From assembly GCF_000742135.1 (NCBI RefSeq), contig NZ_KN046818.1:2090600-2154599 (forward strand): a DNA stretch of 64,000 nt, read 5' to 3'. The notes beneath the pieces were generated by a model, which saw nothing but the letters and a program-made list of their open reading frames with translations, was not told where the DNA came from and ran no database searches. Positions 40,960 to 50,153 of the stretch are shown piece after piece. Position 1 is the stretch's first letter, and each line of letters starts with the position of its first letter. This DNA is from Klebsiella pneumoniae. GTDB lineage: Bacteria > Pseudomonadota > Gammaproteobacteria > Enterobacterales > Enterobacteriaceae. Both the position numbers and the translations under genes were made by a program.

Positions 40960-42285
40960 TCAGGCGCTTTCCGCCCGGGAGGGGGCCGTGCCCAGCGCGG
41001 ACTTCATCCGGCTGGCGCAGAATATCGCCAGGAGCGAAATCGCCACCGTAATGCCCAGATAAATGGCCACCGGCCGCCAGTCACCGTCATATTTTGCCAG
41101 CAGACCGGTGGCGATAAGCGGCGCGGTGCCCCCGGCCAGCGCGGCGCCCAGCTGGTAGCCGAGGGTGATCCCGGTATAGCGCACATTGGCGCTGAAAATC
41201 TCAGAGCACAGGGTGCCGAGCACCGCGGTTACCGGCGCCCACAGGATGCCGAAGGCAACGATCGTCGCCAGCATGATGCCCCAGCCGGTGCCGGTGTCGA
41301 GCAGCAGGAACCACGGGACGATAAACAGCCCCAGCAGCACCACGCTCAGGGTGTACATCTTTTGCCGACCCACCTTGTCTGACAGCAGCCCCATCAGCGG
41401 GATCATCACGGTGGCCACCAGCGCGCCCAGGGTCACGGATTCCAGCGCCTGCGACTTCTGATAGCTCAGGGTGGTGGTGGCGTAGCTGACTACAAAGGTG
41501 GAGAAGATTTAGAAGGGGGCGGTCTCCACCACTTTCAGGCCGGCGGCGATCAGCACTTCCCGCCAGTGGTGCATGAGCGTATCGCGCAGCGGGGCCTTCG
41601 CCACCTGGCCGGATTTTTTCACCTGCTTAAAGGCGGGCGTTTCGTCGATATCTTTACGGATCCACAGGCCGAGAAAAACGAGGACGGAGCTGAGCAGGAA
41701 CGGTATGCGCCAGCCCCAGGCGAGAAACTGCGCCTCATCGAACAGCGTCATCAGCGAGACGATAAATGTCGCCATCAACATGCCGATGGTCACCCCGGCC
41801 TGGGGAATGCTGCCGAAAAAGCCTTTCCGCTTTTCCGGCGCGTATTCATAGGCCAGCAGCAGCGCGCCGCCCCATTCGCCGCCGATACCCATGCCCTGAA
41901 TAATGCGCAGGATAATCAGCAGGGCCGGCGCCCAGAGGCCCACCATCTCGTAGGTGGGCAGCAGGCCGATCGCCACCGTGGCGCTCCCCATCAGCGACAG
42001 GGTCAGCACCAGCGTCTTCTTGCGGCCGATGCGATCGCCGATATGGGCGAAAATCACGCCGCCGATGGGGCGGATAAAAAACGTCAGCGAGAAGGAGAGC
42101 CAGGAGAGGATCAGGCCGATAACCGGGTCGACCATCGGAAAGAAGATTTTGTTGAACACCAGCGCGGCGGCGGTGCCATAGAGAAAATAATCGAACCATT
42201 CGATGGCGCTGCCTGTCAGGCTCGCGATCAGTACCTTCTTGTTTTTCTGCAGAATGGATGCAGTGTTGTCTTGTGGATTGCTCAT
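40960..42285 (-). pseudogene. MHS-family metabolite:H+ symporter (MFS) interrupted by an in-frame stop
   Basis: The frame reads as one 441-codon transporter of the ShiA/ProP/KgtP group: SAIEWFDYFLYGTAAALVF, DRIGRKKTLV and IGGEWGGALLLAYEYAP in the N-half, and LLSDKVGRQKMY in the C-half. It is broken by TAA at 41511-41509, between KVVETAPF and IFSTFVVSY, where family members usually have Tyr (PFYIF). The two halves are in the same frame, so one base change explains it; no shift is needed. The N-half is 258 residues and the C-half could only restart at GTG 41436. I choose start ATG 42285 (MSNPQDNTAS) with GGGAG upstream. A sequencing error is possible. Confidence 0.85.
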
Positions 42286-42626
42286 TACGAAACGTTCTCC
42301 CGCCACGGTAGATAGGTCAGGTGTCACTCTGTACGAGCAGGGTGCAACCTGATGTGAAAAGGTTGTGTAATTGTTAAGCAACTTAGGGTTGAAGGTTACA
42401 ATTGGCAAGTTTATGGCTGGCAAACTGGGCGTTATGGCGCGGTTTGAACTGGTATAACCGCGACGCTATTTTTTATTTTCCACCTGATTTTGCTGTTTTT
42501 TGTTATTTTCATAGTGAGTTGTTCAGGTGCAACCCGCCTGTTTTTAGATGTTTCTTGTTATTTCAAAATGGTTACAAATCGACGCCGCTATGCCTCCCGG
42601 CAGGCGGCGTTTATGATAGCGAAAGC

Positions 42627-42653
42627 ATCCTCTCCGCTCGTCTGAGAGAGGAT
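42627..42653 (+). promoter_or_regulatory. Leader hairpin adjoining the ydcF ribosome site
   Basis: ATCCTCTC pairs with GAGAGGAT around an 11-base loop. The stem ends one base before AAGGAG, six bases from the ydcF ATG. It could affect ribosome access or mRNA life; the effect is not shown. Confidence 0.4.
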
Positions 42654-42665
42654 TAAGGAGACAGA

Positions 42666-43466
42666 ATGGCAGAACAATTTCCTCCGCTGTCGGCAGCGAC
42701 GCTGGCGGCGGCTAACCAGGTCGGCGCCTGGCTGGCGCAGGACGATCTGGCGACGCTGCCCGCGCTGCCGCAGGTGGACGTGGTAGTGCTGGCCGGCAAC
42801 GCCGTGATCCCAACCATCGACGCCGCCTGCCGTCTGGCGGCGGCGCAGGCGGTCCCGCTGCTGATCAGCGGCGGCGTGGGACATTCTACGGGCTATCTCT
42901 ACGAGGCGGTGCGCCAGGATCCCCGTTACCGTACGTTGCCGGTGGATGGCCGCCCGGAAGCGCATGTTCTGGCCGACATTGCTCATGACTACTGGCACAT
43001 CCCCCATTCGCGGCTGGTGGTGGAGGACCAGTCAACCAACTGCGGTGAGAACGCCCGTTTTACCCGGACCACGCTGGAGAGCCGGGGGCTCGCCCATCGT
43101 CGCGGGATCGTCATTCAGGACCCGACTATGCAGCGGCGAACCATGGCTACCTTCGCCCGCGTCTGGCAGGGGGCGACGACGCCGCCGCAGTGGTTGAGCT
43201 TTCCCGGCTGCTCGCCGGTGCTGGAGCAGACCGATGGCCAACTGGGGTTCGCGGGCGGCGGAGCGGGGCTCTGGCCGGTCACCCGCTACCTGGGGCTGCT
43301 GCTGGGCGAGCTGCCGCGCCTGCAGGATACCCCTGAAGGGTACGGTCCGCGGGGAAAAGACTTCATCAGCCATGTCACCTTCCCGCCGGAGATCCTCGAC
43401 GCCTGGCGACAGCTGCGGGAGGACGCCCAGCTTGCCGGGGCGCTGCAGGCCCGCACCCTCGGCTGA
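42666..43466 (+). CDS. ydcF: YdcF, DUF218 (ElyC/SanA/YdcF) family protein
   Basis: A 266-residue protein, the same length as E. coli YdcF, with the DUF218 motifs [41 protein letters not shown] and [17 protein letters not shown]. coli YdcF binds S-adenosylmethionine but has no settled function. It lacks a signal peptide or membrane helix, unlike ElyC and SanA. aldA lies downstream as in E. coli. Confidence 0.93.
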   Translation: MAEQFPPLSAATLAAANQVGAWLAQDDLATLPALPQVDVVVLAGNAVIPTIDAACRLAAAQAVPLLISGGVGHSTGYLYEAVRQDPRYRTLPVDGRPEAHVLADIAHDYWHIPHSRLVVEDQSTNCGENARFTRTTLESRGLAHRRGIVIQDPTMQRRTMATFARVWQGATTPPQWLSFPGCSPVLEQTDGQLGFAGGGAGLWPVTRYLGLLLGELPRLQDTPEGYGPRGKDFISHVTFPPEILDAWRQLREDAQLAGALQARTLG

Positions 43467-43470
43467 AAAA

Positions 43471-43504
43471 TGCCCGTTTACGGCAGATTCGTCGCAAACG
43501 GGCA
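43471..43504 (+). terminator. Stem-loop after ydcF
   Basis: TGCCCGTTT pairs with AAACGGGCA around a 16-base loop, five bases after the stop codon, with A-rich left and T-rich right flanks. Confidence 0.5.
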
Positions 43505-43532
43505 ATTTGTGTTATTAAAATGTAACCTCAAG

Positions 43533-43554
43533 CGGGCATTTTTGGCCCGTTTTT
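43533..43554 (+). terminator. Rho-independent terminator after ydcF
   Basis: CGGGC pairs with GCCCG around ATTTTTG and is followed by five T residues. It separates ydcF from aldA. Confidence 0.65.
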
Positions 43555-43663
43555 ATGAATCAGCTCACAGAACTGCGTCAATGTGCTGCCGAACAGCGGC
43601 TTATCCGCCCGATATTTAACAAAAAAATCACCTGTTAAATACAAATGCACCACAGGAGCAGCC

Positions 43664-45103
43664 ATGACAGCACCCGTTCAACACCCGATGTATATTGATG
43701 GCCAGTTCGTTTCCGGTCGCGGCGACGGCTGGATCGACGTGCTTAACCCGGCGACCGAAGCGCTGCTGTCGCGGATCCCGGACGGGACTGCCGAAGAGGC
43801 GCGGCTGGCGATTGACGCCGCCGAGCGCGCCCAGCCCGGCTGGGAAGCGCTGCCGGCCATTGAGCGCGCGGGCTGGCTGCGCAAAATTGCCGCCGGTATC
43901 CGCCAGCGTGCCGACGAGATCGCCGGGCTGATCGTGGCTGAAGGCGGCAAGATCCAGCAGCTGGCGGCGGTGGAGGTTGCGTTCACCGCGGACTATCTCG
44001 ACTATATGGCAGAATGGGCGCGCCGTTACGAAGGCGAGATCGTGCAGAGCGATCGCCCGGGGGAGAATATCCTTGTCTTTAAACGCGCGCTGGGGGTGAC
44101 CACCGGGATCCTGCCGTGGAACTTCCCATTCTTTCTTATCGCCCGCAAGCTGGCGCCGGCCCTGATCACTGGAAATACCATCGTCATTAAGCCCAGCGAA
44201 TTTACGCCCAATAATGCCATCGCCTTTGCCGAGATTGTCCATCAGGTTGGGTTGCCGAAAGGGGTCTTTAACCTTGTGCTTGGCCGCGGAGAAACCGTTG
44301 GCCAGGAGCTGGCCGGCAATCCGAAGGTGGCGATGGTCAGCATGACCGGCAGCGTGGCGGCGGGAGAAAAAATTATGGCCGCTGCGGCGAAAAATATCAC
44401 CAAAGTGTGCCTCGAGCTCGGCGGCAAAGCGCCTGCCATTGTAATGGACGATGCGGATCTGGAGCTGGCGGTGAAAGCGGTAGTGGACTCGCGGGTGATT
44501 AACACCGGGCAGGTGTGTAACTGCGTCGAGCGGGTCTATGTTCAGAAGGGAATATACGACCGCTTCGTCAACCGCCTCGGTGAGGCGATGAAGGCCGTGC
44601 AGTTTGGCGACCCGGCGACGCGAGATGACATCGCGATGGGGCCGCTGATCAACGCGGCGGCGCGGGACCAGGTGGCGGGCAAAGTGGCGAAGGCGGTGGC
44701 GCAGGGGGCGCGGGTGGCGCTGGGCGGTCAGCCGCTGGAGGGCAAAGGCTATTTTTATCCGCCGACCCTGCTGCTGGATGTACGTCAGGAGATGGACATT
44801 ATCCATGAGGAAACCTTCGGTCCGGTGCTGCCGGTGGTGGCCTTTTCGACCCTCGATGAGGCGCTGGCGATGGCCAATGACAGCGATTATGGCCTGACCT
44901 CCTCAATCTATACCCGCGATCTGAACGTGGCGATGAAAGCGATTAAGGGACTGAAGTTTGGCGAAACCTATATCAACCGTGAGAACTTTGAGGCGATGCA
45001 GGGGTTCCACGCCGGCTGGCGTAAGTCGGGGATCGGCGGCGCAGATGGCCGCCACGGCCTGAATGAGTACCAGCAGACCCAGGTGGTCTATCTGCAGGCC
45101 TGA
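43664..45103 (+). CDS. aldA: Lactaldehyde/glycolaldehyde dehydrogenase
   Basis: A 479-residue NAD-dependent dehydrogenase that oxidises lactaldehyde from fucose and rhamnose and glycolaldehyde from pentoses. PWNFPFFLIARKLAPAL and MTGSVAAGEKIM bind NAD, CLELGGKAP holds the Glu, and NTGQVCNCVERVYVQ the catalytic Cys. I use ATG 43664 (MTAPVQHPMYIDGQ) with CAGGAGCAG upstream, which gives exactly the E. coli length; an ATG at 43583 is further upstream and less likely. Confidence 0.95.
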   Translation: MTAPVQHPMYIDGQFVSGRGDGWIDVLNPATEALLSRIPDGTAEEARLAIDAAERAQPGWEALPAIERAGWLRKIAAGIRQRADEIAGLIVAEGGKIQQLAAVEVAFTADYLDYMAEWARRYEGEIVQSDRPGENILVFKRALGVTTGILPWNFPFFLIARKLAPALITGNTIVIKPSEFTPNNAIAFAEIVHQVGLPKGVFNLVLGRGETVGQELAGNPKVAMVSMTGSVAAGEKIMAAAAKNITKVCLELGGKAPAIVMDDADLELAVKAVVDSRVINTGQVCNCVERVYVQKGIYDRFVNRLGEAMKAVQFGDPATRDDIAMGPLINAAARDQVAGKVAKAVAQGARVALGGQPLEGKGYFYPPTLLLDVRQEMDIIHEETFGPVLPVVAFSTLDEALAMANDSDYGLTSSIYTRDLNVAMKAIKGLKFGETYINRENFEAMQGFHAGWRKSGIGGADGRHGLNEYQQTQVVYLQA

Positions 45104-45120
45104 GGCACTCCACACAGAAC

Positions 45121-45146
45121 CGGCGGACAGCGCAGGCTGTCCGCCG
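45121..45146. terminator. Bidirectional terminator-like hairpin between aldA and gapC
   Basis: CGGCGGACAG pairs perfectly with CTGTCCGCCG around loop CGCAGG. It sits between the two convergent stop codons. Confidence 0.7.
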
Positions 45147-45151
45147 TTCAC

Positions 45152-46150
45152 TTAGCGGGCAAATTTCTCCAGCACGCGGATCAGTTGGGTGACAAAGCCG
45201 TATTCGTTATCGTACCAGGCGACGGTTTTCACCAGCTGTACGCCGCCGGCCTCCACAATCTCCAGCTGGGTAGCATCGTAGATCGAACCGAAATGGCTGC
45301 CGATGATATCGGAAGAGACGATCTCCTCTTCGGTGTAACCAAAGGATTCGTTACCCTCGGCCGCCTGCCTCATCGCCTGATTGACCTCATCCGCAGTCAC
45401 CTTTTTCTCCAGCACCGATACCAGCTCCGTCACTGAGCCGGTTTTGGTCGGTACGCGCTGGGCATGGCCTTTCAGCTTACCGCTCAGGGCAGGGATCACC
45501 AGGCCAATGGCTTTTGCCGCGCCGGTAGTGTGCGGGATAACGTTTTCCGCCGCCGCCCTGGAGGCGCGCAGATCTTTTCCGCGCGGCCCGTCCACCAGCG
45601 ACTGGGTGCCGGTATAGGCGTGGATGGTGGTCATGGTGCCTACGGTGATGCCGAAGGCATCCTGCAGAACTTTGGCCATCGGCGCCAGGCAGTTGGTGGT
45701 GCAGGAGGCCACGGAGATGATGGTGTCATCCGGGGTCAGGGTGTCATCGTTGACGTTGTAGACGATGGTTTTCATCTCGCCGGCGGGGGCGGAAATCAGC
45801 ACTTTGCGCGCGCCGGCCTGGAGATGGGCTTGCGATTTCTCGGCCGAGGTGTAGAACCCGGTACACTCCACAATCACCTCGGCGCCTGCCGCCTGCCATG
45901 GAATATGCTGCGCCTCTTTTTCGGCATACACCGTAATGGTTTTGCCGTTGACGATCAGCGCATCTTCGGTAAAGTCGACGCTCCACGGGAAGGGGCCGTA
46001 GTTTGAATCATGCTTCAACAGGTAGGCCAGCACCTTTGGCGAAGTGAGGTCGTTGATAGCCACCACTTCCAGGCTGCTGTCGACTTCTAATAAACGACGT
46101 AACACCAGACGTCCGATACGACCAAATCCATTAATCCCAAGTTTACTCAT
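45152..46150 (-). CDS. gapC: Glyceraldehyde-3-phosphate dehydrogenase, intact GapC-type
   Basis: A 332-residue NAD-dependent [21 protein letters not shown] binds [14 protein letters not shown] holds the catalytic Cys, and the rest is full length. Its place next to aldA and ydcF is that of E. coli gapC, which is broken in K-12. The main glycolytic gapA is expected elsewhere. Preceding GGAGAATATCC is a good ribosome site. It appears functional, since all catalytic segments are present. Confidence 0.9.
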   Translation of the reverse strand: MSKLGINGFGRIGRLVLRRLLEVDSSLEVVAINDLTSPKVLAYLLKHDSNYGPFPWSVDFTEDALIVNGKTITVYAEKEAQHIPWQAAGAEVIVECTGFYTSAEKSQAHLQAGARKVLISAPAGEMKTIVYNVNDDTLTPDDTIISVASCTTNCLAPMAKVLQDAFGITVGTMTTIHAYTGTQSLVDGPRGKDLRASRAAAENVIPHTTGAAKAIGLVIPALSGKLKGHAQRVPTKTGSVTELVSVLEKKVTADEVNQAMRQAAEGNESFGYTEEEIVSSDIIGSHFGSIYDATQLEIVEAGGVQLVKTVAWYDNEYGFVTQLIRVLEKFAR

Positions 46151-46432
46151 GGATATTCTCCGGTTGGTAAAACGACTCGATGTGATGAAACTCCTCCAGG
46201 CTTAGCCCTGTCCCCCTGATTGGTCAACTGACAATCTGTGCGCTTTGCCAGGGCCTGCGGGCCGGAGAGGGGAAAAGTGAATGTTTTCCCGGTCTTTTTT
46301 GCCCGTGACGGCAGGGAATGATTTTTGTTACCAGAGATGAGGGGGCTGCCTGCTGGCGAAACGACGAAAAGCGTCTATGCTTAACTATTGAATAGCTTAG
46401 TAAAAAATTGACGTTAGACGAAGGGAGAGGTT

Positions 46433-46591
46433 ATGGGATTCTGGAGAATCGTTTTCACTATCATTCTGCCGCCGCTGGGTGTGCTGCTGGGAAAAGGCTT
46501 CGGCTGGGCGTTTATTCTCAATATCATTTTGACCCTGCTGGGCTATATTCCTGGCCTGATCCACGCCTTTTGGGTGCAGACCCGCGATTAA
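46433..46591 (+). CDS. yqaE: YqaE, Pmp3/UPF0057 small membrane protein
   Basis: A 52-residue protein with two hydrophobic helices, MGFWRIVFTIILPPLGVLLG and GWAFILNIILTLLGYIPGLI, then AFWVQTRD. It is nearly identical in pattern to E. coli YqaE (52 residues). Family members are stress-induced plasma-membrane proteolipids. GGGAGAGG precedes the ATG by about four bases. A hairpin at 46611-46633 follows. Confidence 0.93.
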   Translation: MGFWRIVFTIILPPLGVLLGKGFGWAFILNIILTLLGYIPGLIHAFWVQTRD

Positions 46592-46610
46592 AGGCTGACC
46601 CTCGCCGCCT

Positions 46611-46633
46611 CCCCCTGAGACCTGTTCAGGGGG
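46611..46633. terminator. Bidirectional hairpin between yqaE and the DUF1398 gene
   Basis: CCCCCTGA pairs with TCAGGGGG around a 7-base loop. It overlaps the last codons of the DUF1398 gene and sits 20 bases after the yqaE stop. Confidence 0.6.
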
Positions 46634-47018
46634 GCATCAGGCACTCTTTATATAACAGCGTATTATCCTTCGACCAGTAGTGCCGGGTCTCCTCTTCCAG
46701 ATCGACGATCCACTTAAACACCCCGGCGCTGGCGAGATCCCGGCAGTACTGTTCAAAGTTAATGGCCCGGGCAAAGTGGCGGATAACGGCGGCCCTGGTC
46801 AGACAATGGCTGGCCTCAGCGCGAACGCGCAGCAGCCCGCGGGCGCTTTTTACCGAGACCACCTCGTCGTTTGCCATTACGAAATTCATATTGCCGGTGG
46901 AAACAAAATAGATGTAGTAGGAGACCTGATGCCGACGCAGTTCATTGGCGAAGGTGGCATAGTCGGCGTCAGAACGCGCTTGCTCAAAAAAATGACCCAG
47001 CCTGACCAGCAGTTCCAT
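46626..47018 (-). CDS. DUF1398-like protein
   Basis: A 130-residue cytoplasmic protein. The N-part FANELRRHQVSYYIYFVSTGNMNFVM and the C-part FEQYCRDLASAGVFKWIVDLEEETRHYWSKDN form the two-part pattern of DUF1398 proteins; I judge this by eye. No function is known for the family. It is convergent with yqaE and has an AT-rich promoter region upstream (about 47020-47150). Confidence 0.6.
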   Translation of the reverse strand: MELLVRLGHFFEQARSDADYATFANELRRHQVSYYIYFVSTGNMNFVMANDEVVSVKSARGLLRVRAEASHCLTRAAVIRHFARAINFEQYCRDLASAGVFKWIVDLEEETRHYWSKDNTLLYKECLMPP

Positions 47019-47233
47019 TTCGATCCTTATCGTGTCGCTGTGTGCGGCTTTGGCCGATAGCGGCAGAAACCATTCACTAAATAACTTATTCGCATTTTAA
47101 TAATATAGGCGCGTTATATTAATGGTGATTGCGTAACTGGAACACGGTTTCAAGTGTTACAATCTATTGCAATCGTTTGGCTACCTGGTCAGCGATGCGT
47201 AAGCGAACGGCGAGGCGGGAACGAGGAGACAAG

Positions 47234-47257
47234 CGCCGGCGGGGAAGGCCGCCGGCG
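47234..47257 (-). repeat. GC-rich hairpin after yedF
   Basis: CGCCGGCGG pairs with CCGCCGGCG around loop GGAAGG, 12 bases past the yedF stop. It has no clear T tract and may be a weak terminator. Confidence 0.5.
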
Positions 47258-47268
47258 GGAAAACGGCG

Positions 47269-47502
47269 CTACTTCTGGATCAAATAGCGAATGGTTGGGC
47301 CATCCTGTTGAATATCCAGCACCGTGTAGCCGTGGTTCCTTGCATCAAGCGGAATGTTATTGATCGACTGCGGACAGTCGCTGACCACTTCGAGGATCTC
47401 GCCTTTTTGCAGGGAAGGCATTGCCTCCAGGGTAGCGACCGCCGGATACGGGCAGGGTTCGCCGACCATATCCAGGCGATAATCAGGGATGATGTTTTTC
47501 AT
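47269..47502 (-). CDS. yedF: YedF, TusA-family sulfur carrier-like protein
   Basis: A 77-residue SirA/TusA-fold protein, the same length as E. coli YedF. The CPYPAV motif (LDMVGEPCPYPAVATLEAM) holds the family cysteine, the site that carries sulfur or selenium in relatives. Its ATG overlaps the yedE stop (ATGA), so translation is coupled. The YedE-YedF pair is proposed to import and hand over a sulfur or selenium compound. Confidence 0.92.
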   Translation of the reverse strand: MKNIIPDYRLDMVGEPCPYPAVATLEAMPSLQKGEILEVVSDCPQSINNIPLDARNHGYTVLDIQQDGPTIRYLIQK

Positions 47503-48707
47503 GCGCTCTCCTTCACGGTCCGGACCGCCGCCTGGCGGCGGAAAAAATGTCTCTCCCAGACGATCACCAGCAGCAGGGCGATCAGCAGCAGTAGATAGGT
47601 GGCCAGTAGTCCGCCAAAGGGACCGAAGGCGTTCAGCAGGTTGACTTTCTGCCAGTGGGTGGCGAGCGGGGCGGCGATATCGTCCCAGCACCAGGCGAGC
47701 AGCGTTGAGCCGATGACGTTGCCCAGCCCAACCCACCAGTAGTGAACCTGGCCCTCCACCGCCCGGTACATCCAGCCGGTCTCACAGCCGCCGGCCAGCA
47801 CGATGCCAAAGCCAAATAGTAGCCCGCCAATCGCCGCATTAGGACCGGCCCACATAATTTTCGGCGCCATCCCCAATTGCACATAGCTGAAGATACCGAT
47901 GGCGCTCGCCGCCATGCCGAAGATAATCGCCTTCGCCATCACCGTCCGGCCGGTGATCCACATATCGCGAAAGGCGGAGGTAAAGCAGATCTGCGCGCGC
48001 TCGATAAGCAGACCAAAGCCAATACCGAACAGCATCGCCAGGCCGAGCGCCGGGTGGTCTGCGGCGGTGAGCAGGCCCCAGCCGATCATGGCGAAAAAGA
48101 CCACCATCCCCAGGCGGAAACGGCGGCGCGCCTGCTGCGGTTTTTGGGTTAACGGCGAGGCGGTGGACACCTTTTGTATTTTTACCGGGATGCGAAAAAG
48201 GGGCAGCAGCGTGAAGCGGGCGCCAAACCAGGAGCCGATGGCGGTGGCGATGGCAAACAGCCAGGCGTGCAGGGAGAACTGCGGAATGCCGGTGAAGAAG
48301 GCCGCCAGGTTGCAGCCCATCGCCAGCCGTGCGCCGAACCCGGCGATGATGCCGCCCGCCACGGCCTGCGCAATGCGGATCCGGCTGCGTGGCAGGCGCA
48401 GTTTGACGTTATTCGCCCACAGCGCGGCGGCCAGGCAGCCGCCGAACATGCCGATGATCATCCTGCCATCGATGCGGGTCAGCGGCGACCCTTCGAGATG
48501 TATCAGCTGGTAATAGCCCCACTGTTCGCTGTGGACGCCCAGCAGCTGCAGCAGCTGACCACCCCAGCGGGTGAATTCGCCGGTCACCGCCCAGAAGGTG
48601 CCGGTGATGCCAAAATAGTAGGTAGAGAGAATGCCCGCGGCAATGACCGCCGGGACAGGAGACCAGAACCGGATAAGCCAGGCCTGTTTGAAGGATTGCC
48701 ATGTCAT
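47499..48707 (-). CDS. yedE: YedE, YeeE/YedE-family membrane transporter
   Basis: A 402-residue inner-membrane protein with many helices, of the thiosulfate/selenium transporter-like family (TsuA relatives). Conserved Cys/Gly motifs are GARLAMGCNLAAFFTGIPQ and GIVLAGGCETGWMYRAVEGQ, and AQICFTSAFRDMW lies between. I use ATG 48707 (MTWQSFKQAWLIRFW), which matches E. coli YedE; the longer start at 48764 is unlikely. It is translationally coupled to yedF. Confidence 0.92.
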   Translation of the reverse strand: MTWQSFKQAWLIRFWSPVPAVIAAGILSTYYFGITGTFWAVTGEFTRWGGQLLQLLGVHSEQWGYYQLIHLEGSPLTRIDGRMIIGMFGGCLAAALWANNVKLRLPRSRIRIAQAVAGGIIAGFGARLAMGCNLAAFFTGIPQFSLHAWLFAIATAIGSWFGARFTLLPLFRIPVKIQKVSTASPLTQKPQQARRRFRLGMVVFFAMIGWGLLTAADHPALGLAMLFGIGFGLLIERAQICFTSAFRDMWITGRTVMAKAIIFGMAASAIGIFSYVQLGMAPKIMWAGPNAAIGGLLFGFGIVLAGGCETGWMYRAVEGQVHYWWVGLGNVIGSTLLAWCWDDIAAPLATHWQKVNLLNAFGPFGGLLATYLLLLIALLLVIVWERHFFRRQAAVRTVKESA

Positions 48708-48810
48708 AAAAATGCCTCTGAACTCAGAAGGTATTAACGGTCGATGACCGACCAAAGGGGGCAAATAGTACCCGCCTTAGCGCCTGCTTTCTCTGTTTTG
48801 GATCAAGGCC

Positions 48811-49164
48811 CTACGCTTGCGTCAGCACGGCAACCAGCGCCAGCAGCGCGGGCAGCGCCTGAATATAGAGAATTTTGCGGCTGGCGGTCAGCGCGCCGAA
48901 AATCCCGGCGGCCAGCACGCAGGCCAGGAAAAAGATAACCACCTGCACCCCCGGCGCCCCCAGCCACAGCCCCCATGCCAGGCCGGCGGCCAGAAAGCCG
49001 TTATACAAGCCCTGGTTGGCCGCCAGCACCCGGGTCTGCCGGGCGAAATCGGCGCTGAGGTTAAAGGCCCGGCGCCCGGCGGGGGCTTCCCAGAGAAACA
49101 TCTCCAGCACCAGGATGGCGAGATGAATAATAGCGACCAGCGCAACGAGGAGAGTGGCTAACAC
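48811..49164 (-). CDS. DUF1304-family small membrane protein
   Basis: A 117-residue protein with four predicted helices: an N-terminal helix ending IHLAILVLEMFLWEAP, then NQGLYNGFLAAGLAWGLW, VVIFFLACVLAAGIFGA, and a C-terminal YIQALPALLALVAVL. The helix pattern with QGLYNGFLAAGL is that of DUF1304. No function is known. It lies 103 bases upstream of yedE in the same direction. Confidence 0.75.
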   Translation of the reverse strand: MLATLLVALVAIIHLAILVLEMFLWEAPAGRRAFNLSADFARQTRVLAANQGLYNGFLAAGLAWGLWLGAPGVQVVIFFLACVLAAGIFGALTASRKILYIQALPALLALVAVLTQA

Positions 49165-49361
49165 AGCGGTCCTTAACGATTAGGGGAATGTTTCTCCAGT
49201 ATAACCGCAGGCGCTCACCAGGCTAGAGGGCGACTGCTATAGTGCAGATAGCGTCATATTTTCCCGCCGCGAAGAGCGTCGGTTTATCTGATTGCCCTTT
49301 GGTTTAGCTAAGCGGTGCTAGCATGCCGGGTTCTTTTTACGGGTATGGCATAGGTTACTGA

Positions 49362-49880
49362 ATGGTAAATAAATTATGGATTTTGTTATCAGCGCTACTA
49401 ATGGTTGCCATGCCGTCGGCGCAGGCCGGGGAATTAAACCTCTATTCGATGAATACCGGTTCCTATGTCTATCATATGACGGGTAACCACGGACAATATA
49501 ACGAACATTTCAATAACAACTTTTTCTCGGTGGAGCGCAAGTTTTCTCAGGATTCAAAATACAGCGTGCTGGTCGGAACGATGAAAAACAGCTTTGACGA
49601 TCGTTGCCTGACCCTCGGCGTGCGCCGCGACTGGCTGAAAAACGATACCGGCTGGGTACTGAAAGGGGTGTATGCCTATACCGGGGAATTTTTCTTTGAT
49701 GCCTTCAGCCACTGTGGGGATTCCGGCACCTACCGCACCGCCAAAAAAATCACCGGCATCGGTTTTTCGCCCTACCTCTATCATGGCCTGCAATATAATT
49801 TCACCGATTATTTCGGTGTGGAAGGCGGCATTATTGTGCCGGCGATCTTTGTGATGAGTGTTCAGTGGAGCTTTCGCTAG
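49362..49880 (+). CDS. Predicted secreted or outer-membrane protein of unknown function
   Basis: A 172-residue protein that I cannot place in a family. The signal peptide MVNKLWILLSALLMVAMPSA ends at QAGE (about residue 22-23). The mature part has alternating aromatic and polar segments (NTGSYVYHMTG, FNNNFFSVERKF, YSVLVGTMKNSF, GWVLKGVYAYTGEFFF, VMSVQWSFR) that suggest a small beta-barrel, and two cysteines (RCLTLG and SHCGDSG). It ends in F-R rather than Phe. Size and look recall PagP, but PagP residues are not found. It has its own AT-rich upstream region. Confidence 0.65.
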   Translation: MVNKLWILLSALLMVAMPSAQAGELNLYSMNTGSYVYHMTGNHGQYNEHFNNNFFSVERKFSQDSKYSVLVGTMKNSFDDRCLTLGVRRDWLKNDTGWVLKGVYAYTGEFFFDAFSHCGDSGTYRTAKKITGIGFSPYLYHGLQYNFTDYFGVEGGIIVPAIFVMSVQWSFR

Positions 49881-49904
49881 ACGCTTTATTTCCCGGGAAA
49901 AGAG

Positions 49905-49925
49905 CAGGCCACCACAGGTGGCCTG
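49905..49925. terminator. Bidirectional terminator-like hairpin
   Basis: CAGGCCACC pairs perfectly with GGTGGCCTG around loop ACA, between the convergent secreted-protein and ydfZ genes. Confidence 0.65.
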
Positions 49926-49949
49926 ATACTAACGACCTGGCGGCAGGAA

Positions 49950-50153
49950 TTAATGGAAGCCGAGACGGATCAGATCCAACGGGCAGAAGCGGCCCTCGCA
50001 GCCGTCGATTTCAACGCAGTCCGCCCGGCGCAGCTGCTCAGCGGTTTTCCCCTCGCCATGGATAGCTTTAATCACGCCCGTCGTCCCGTTACCGGCGATC
50101 ATTACCATGCTGCCGGTAGCAATAGCGTTACGATTACGGTCATAGGTTTTCAT
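49950..50153 (-). CDS. ydfZ: YdfZ, small putative selenium-binding protein
   Basis: A 67-residue protein equal in length to E. coli YdfZ, starting [21 protein letters not shown] and ending [11 protein letters not shown]. In E. coli the protein is reported to carry selenium covalently and its gene responds to FNR. One Cys in [14 protein letters not shown] lies where the E. coli family has Cys. I use ATG 50153 with GGAGGAGACC before it. A near-consensus FNR box lies 78 bases upstream. Confidence 0.9.
   Translation of the reverse strand: MKTYDRNRNAIATGSMVMIAGNGTTGVIKAIHGEGKTAEQLRRADCVEIDGCEGRFCPLDLIRLGFH

Noticed and set aside
42336-42536. Two GGTGCAACC words upstream of the broken MHS transporter.
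   Set aside because: They are far apart, short and not symmetrical; chance is a good explanation.
47154-47363. A 69-codon plus-strand frame between the DUF1398 gene and yedF.
   Set aside because: It overlaps the yedF end and the hairpin and has no recognisable protein pattern.
49362-49880. PagP-like lipid A palmitoyltransferase for the secreted 172-residue protein.
   Set aside because: Only size and barrel-like pattern agree; I could not find PagP catalytic His/Asp/Ser segments.
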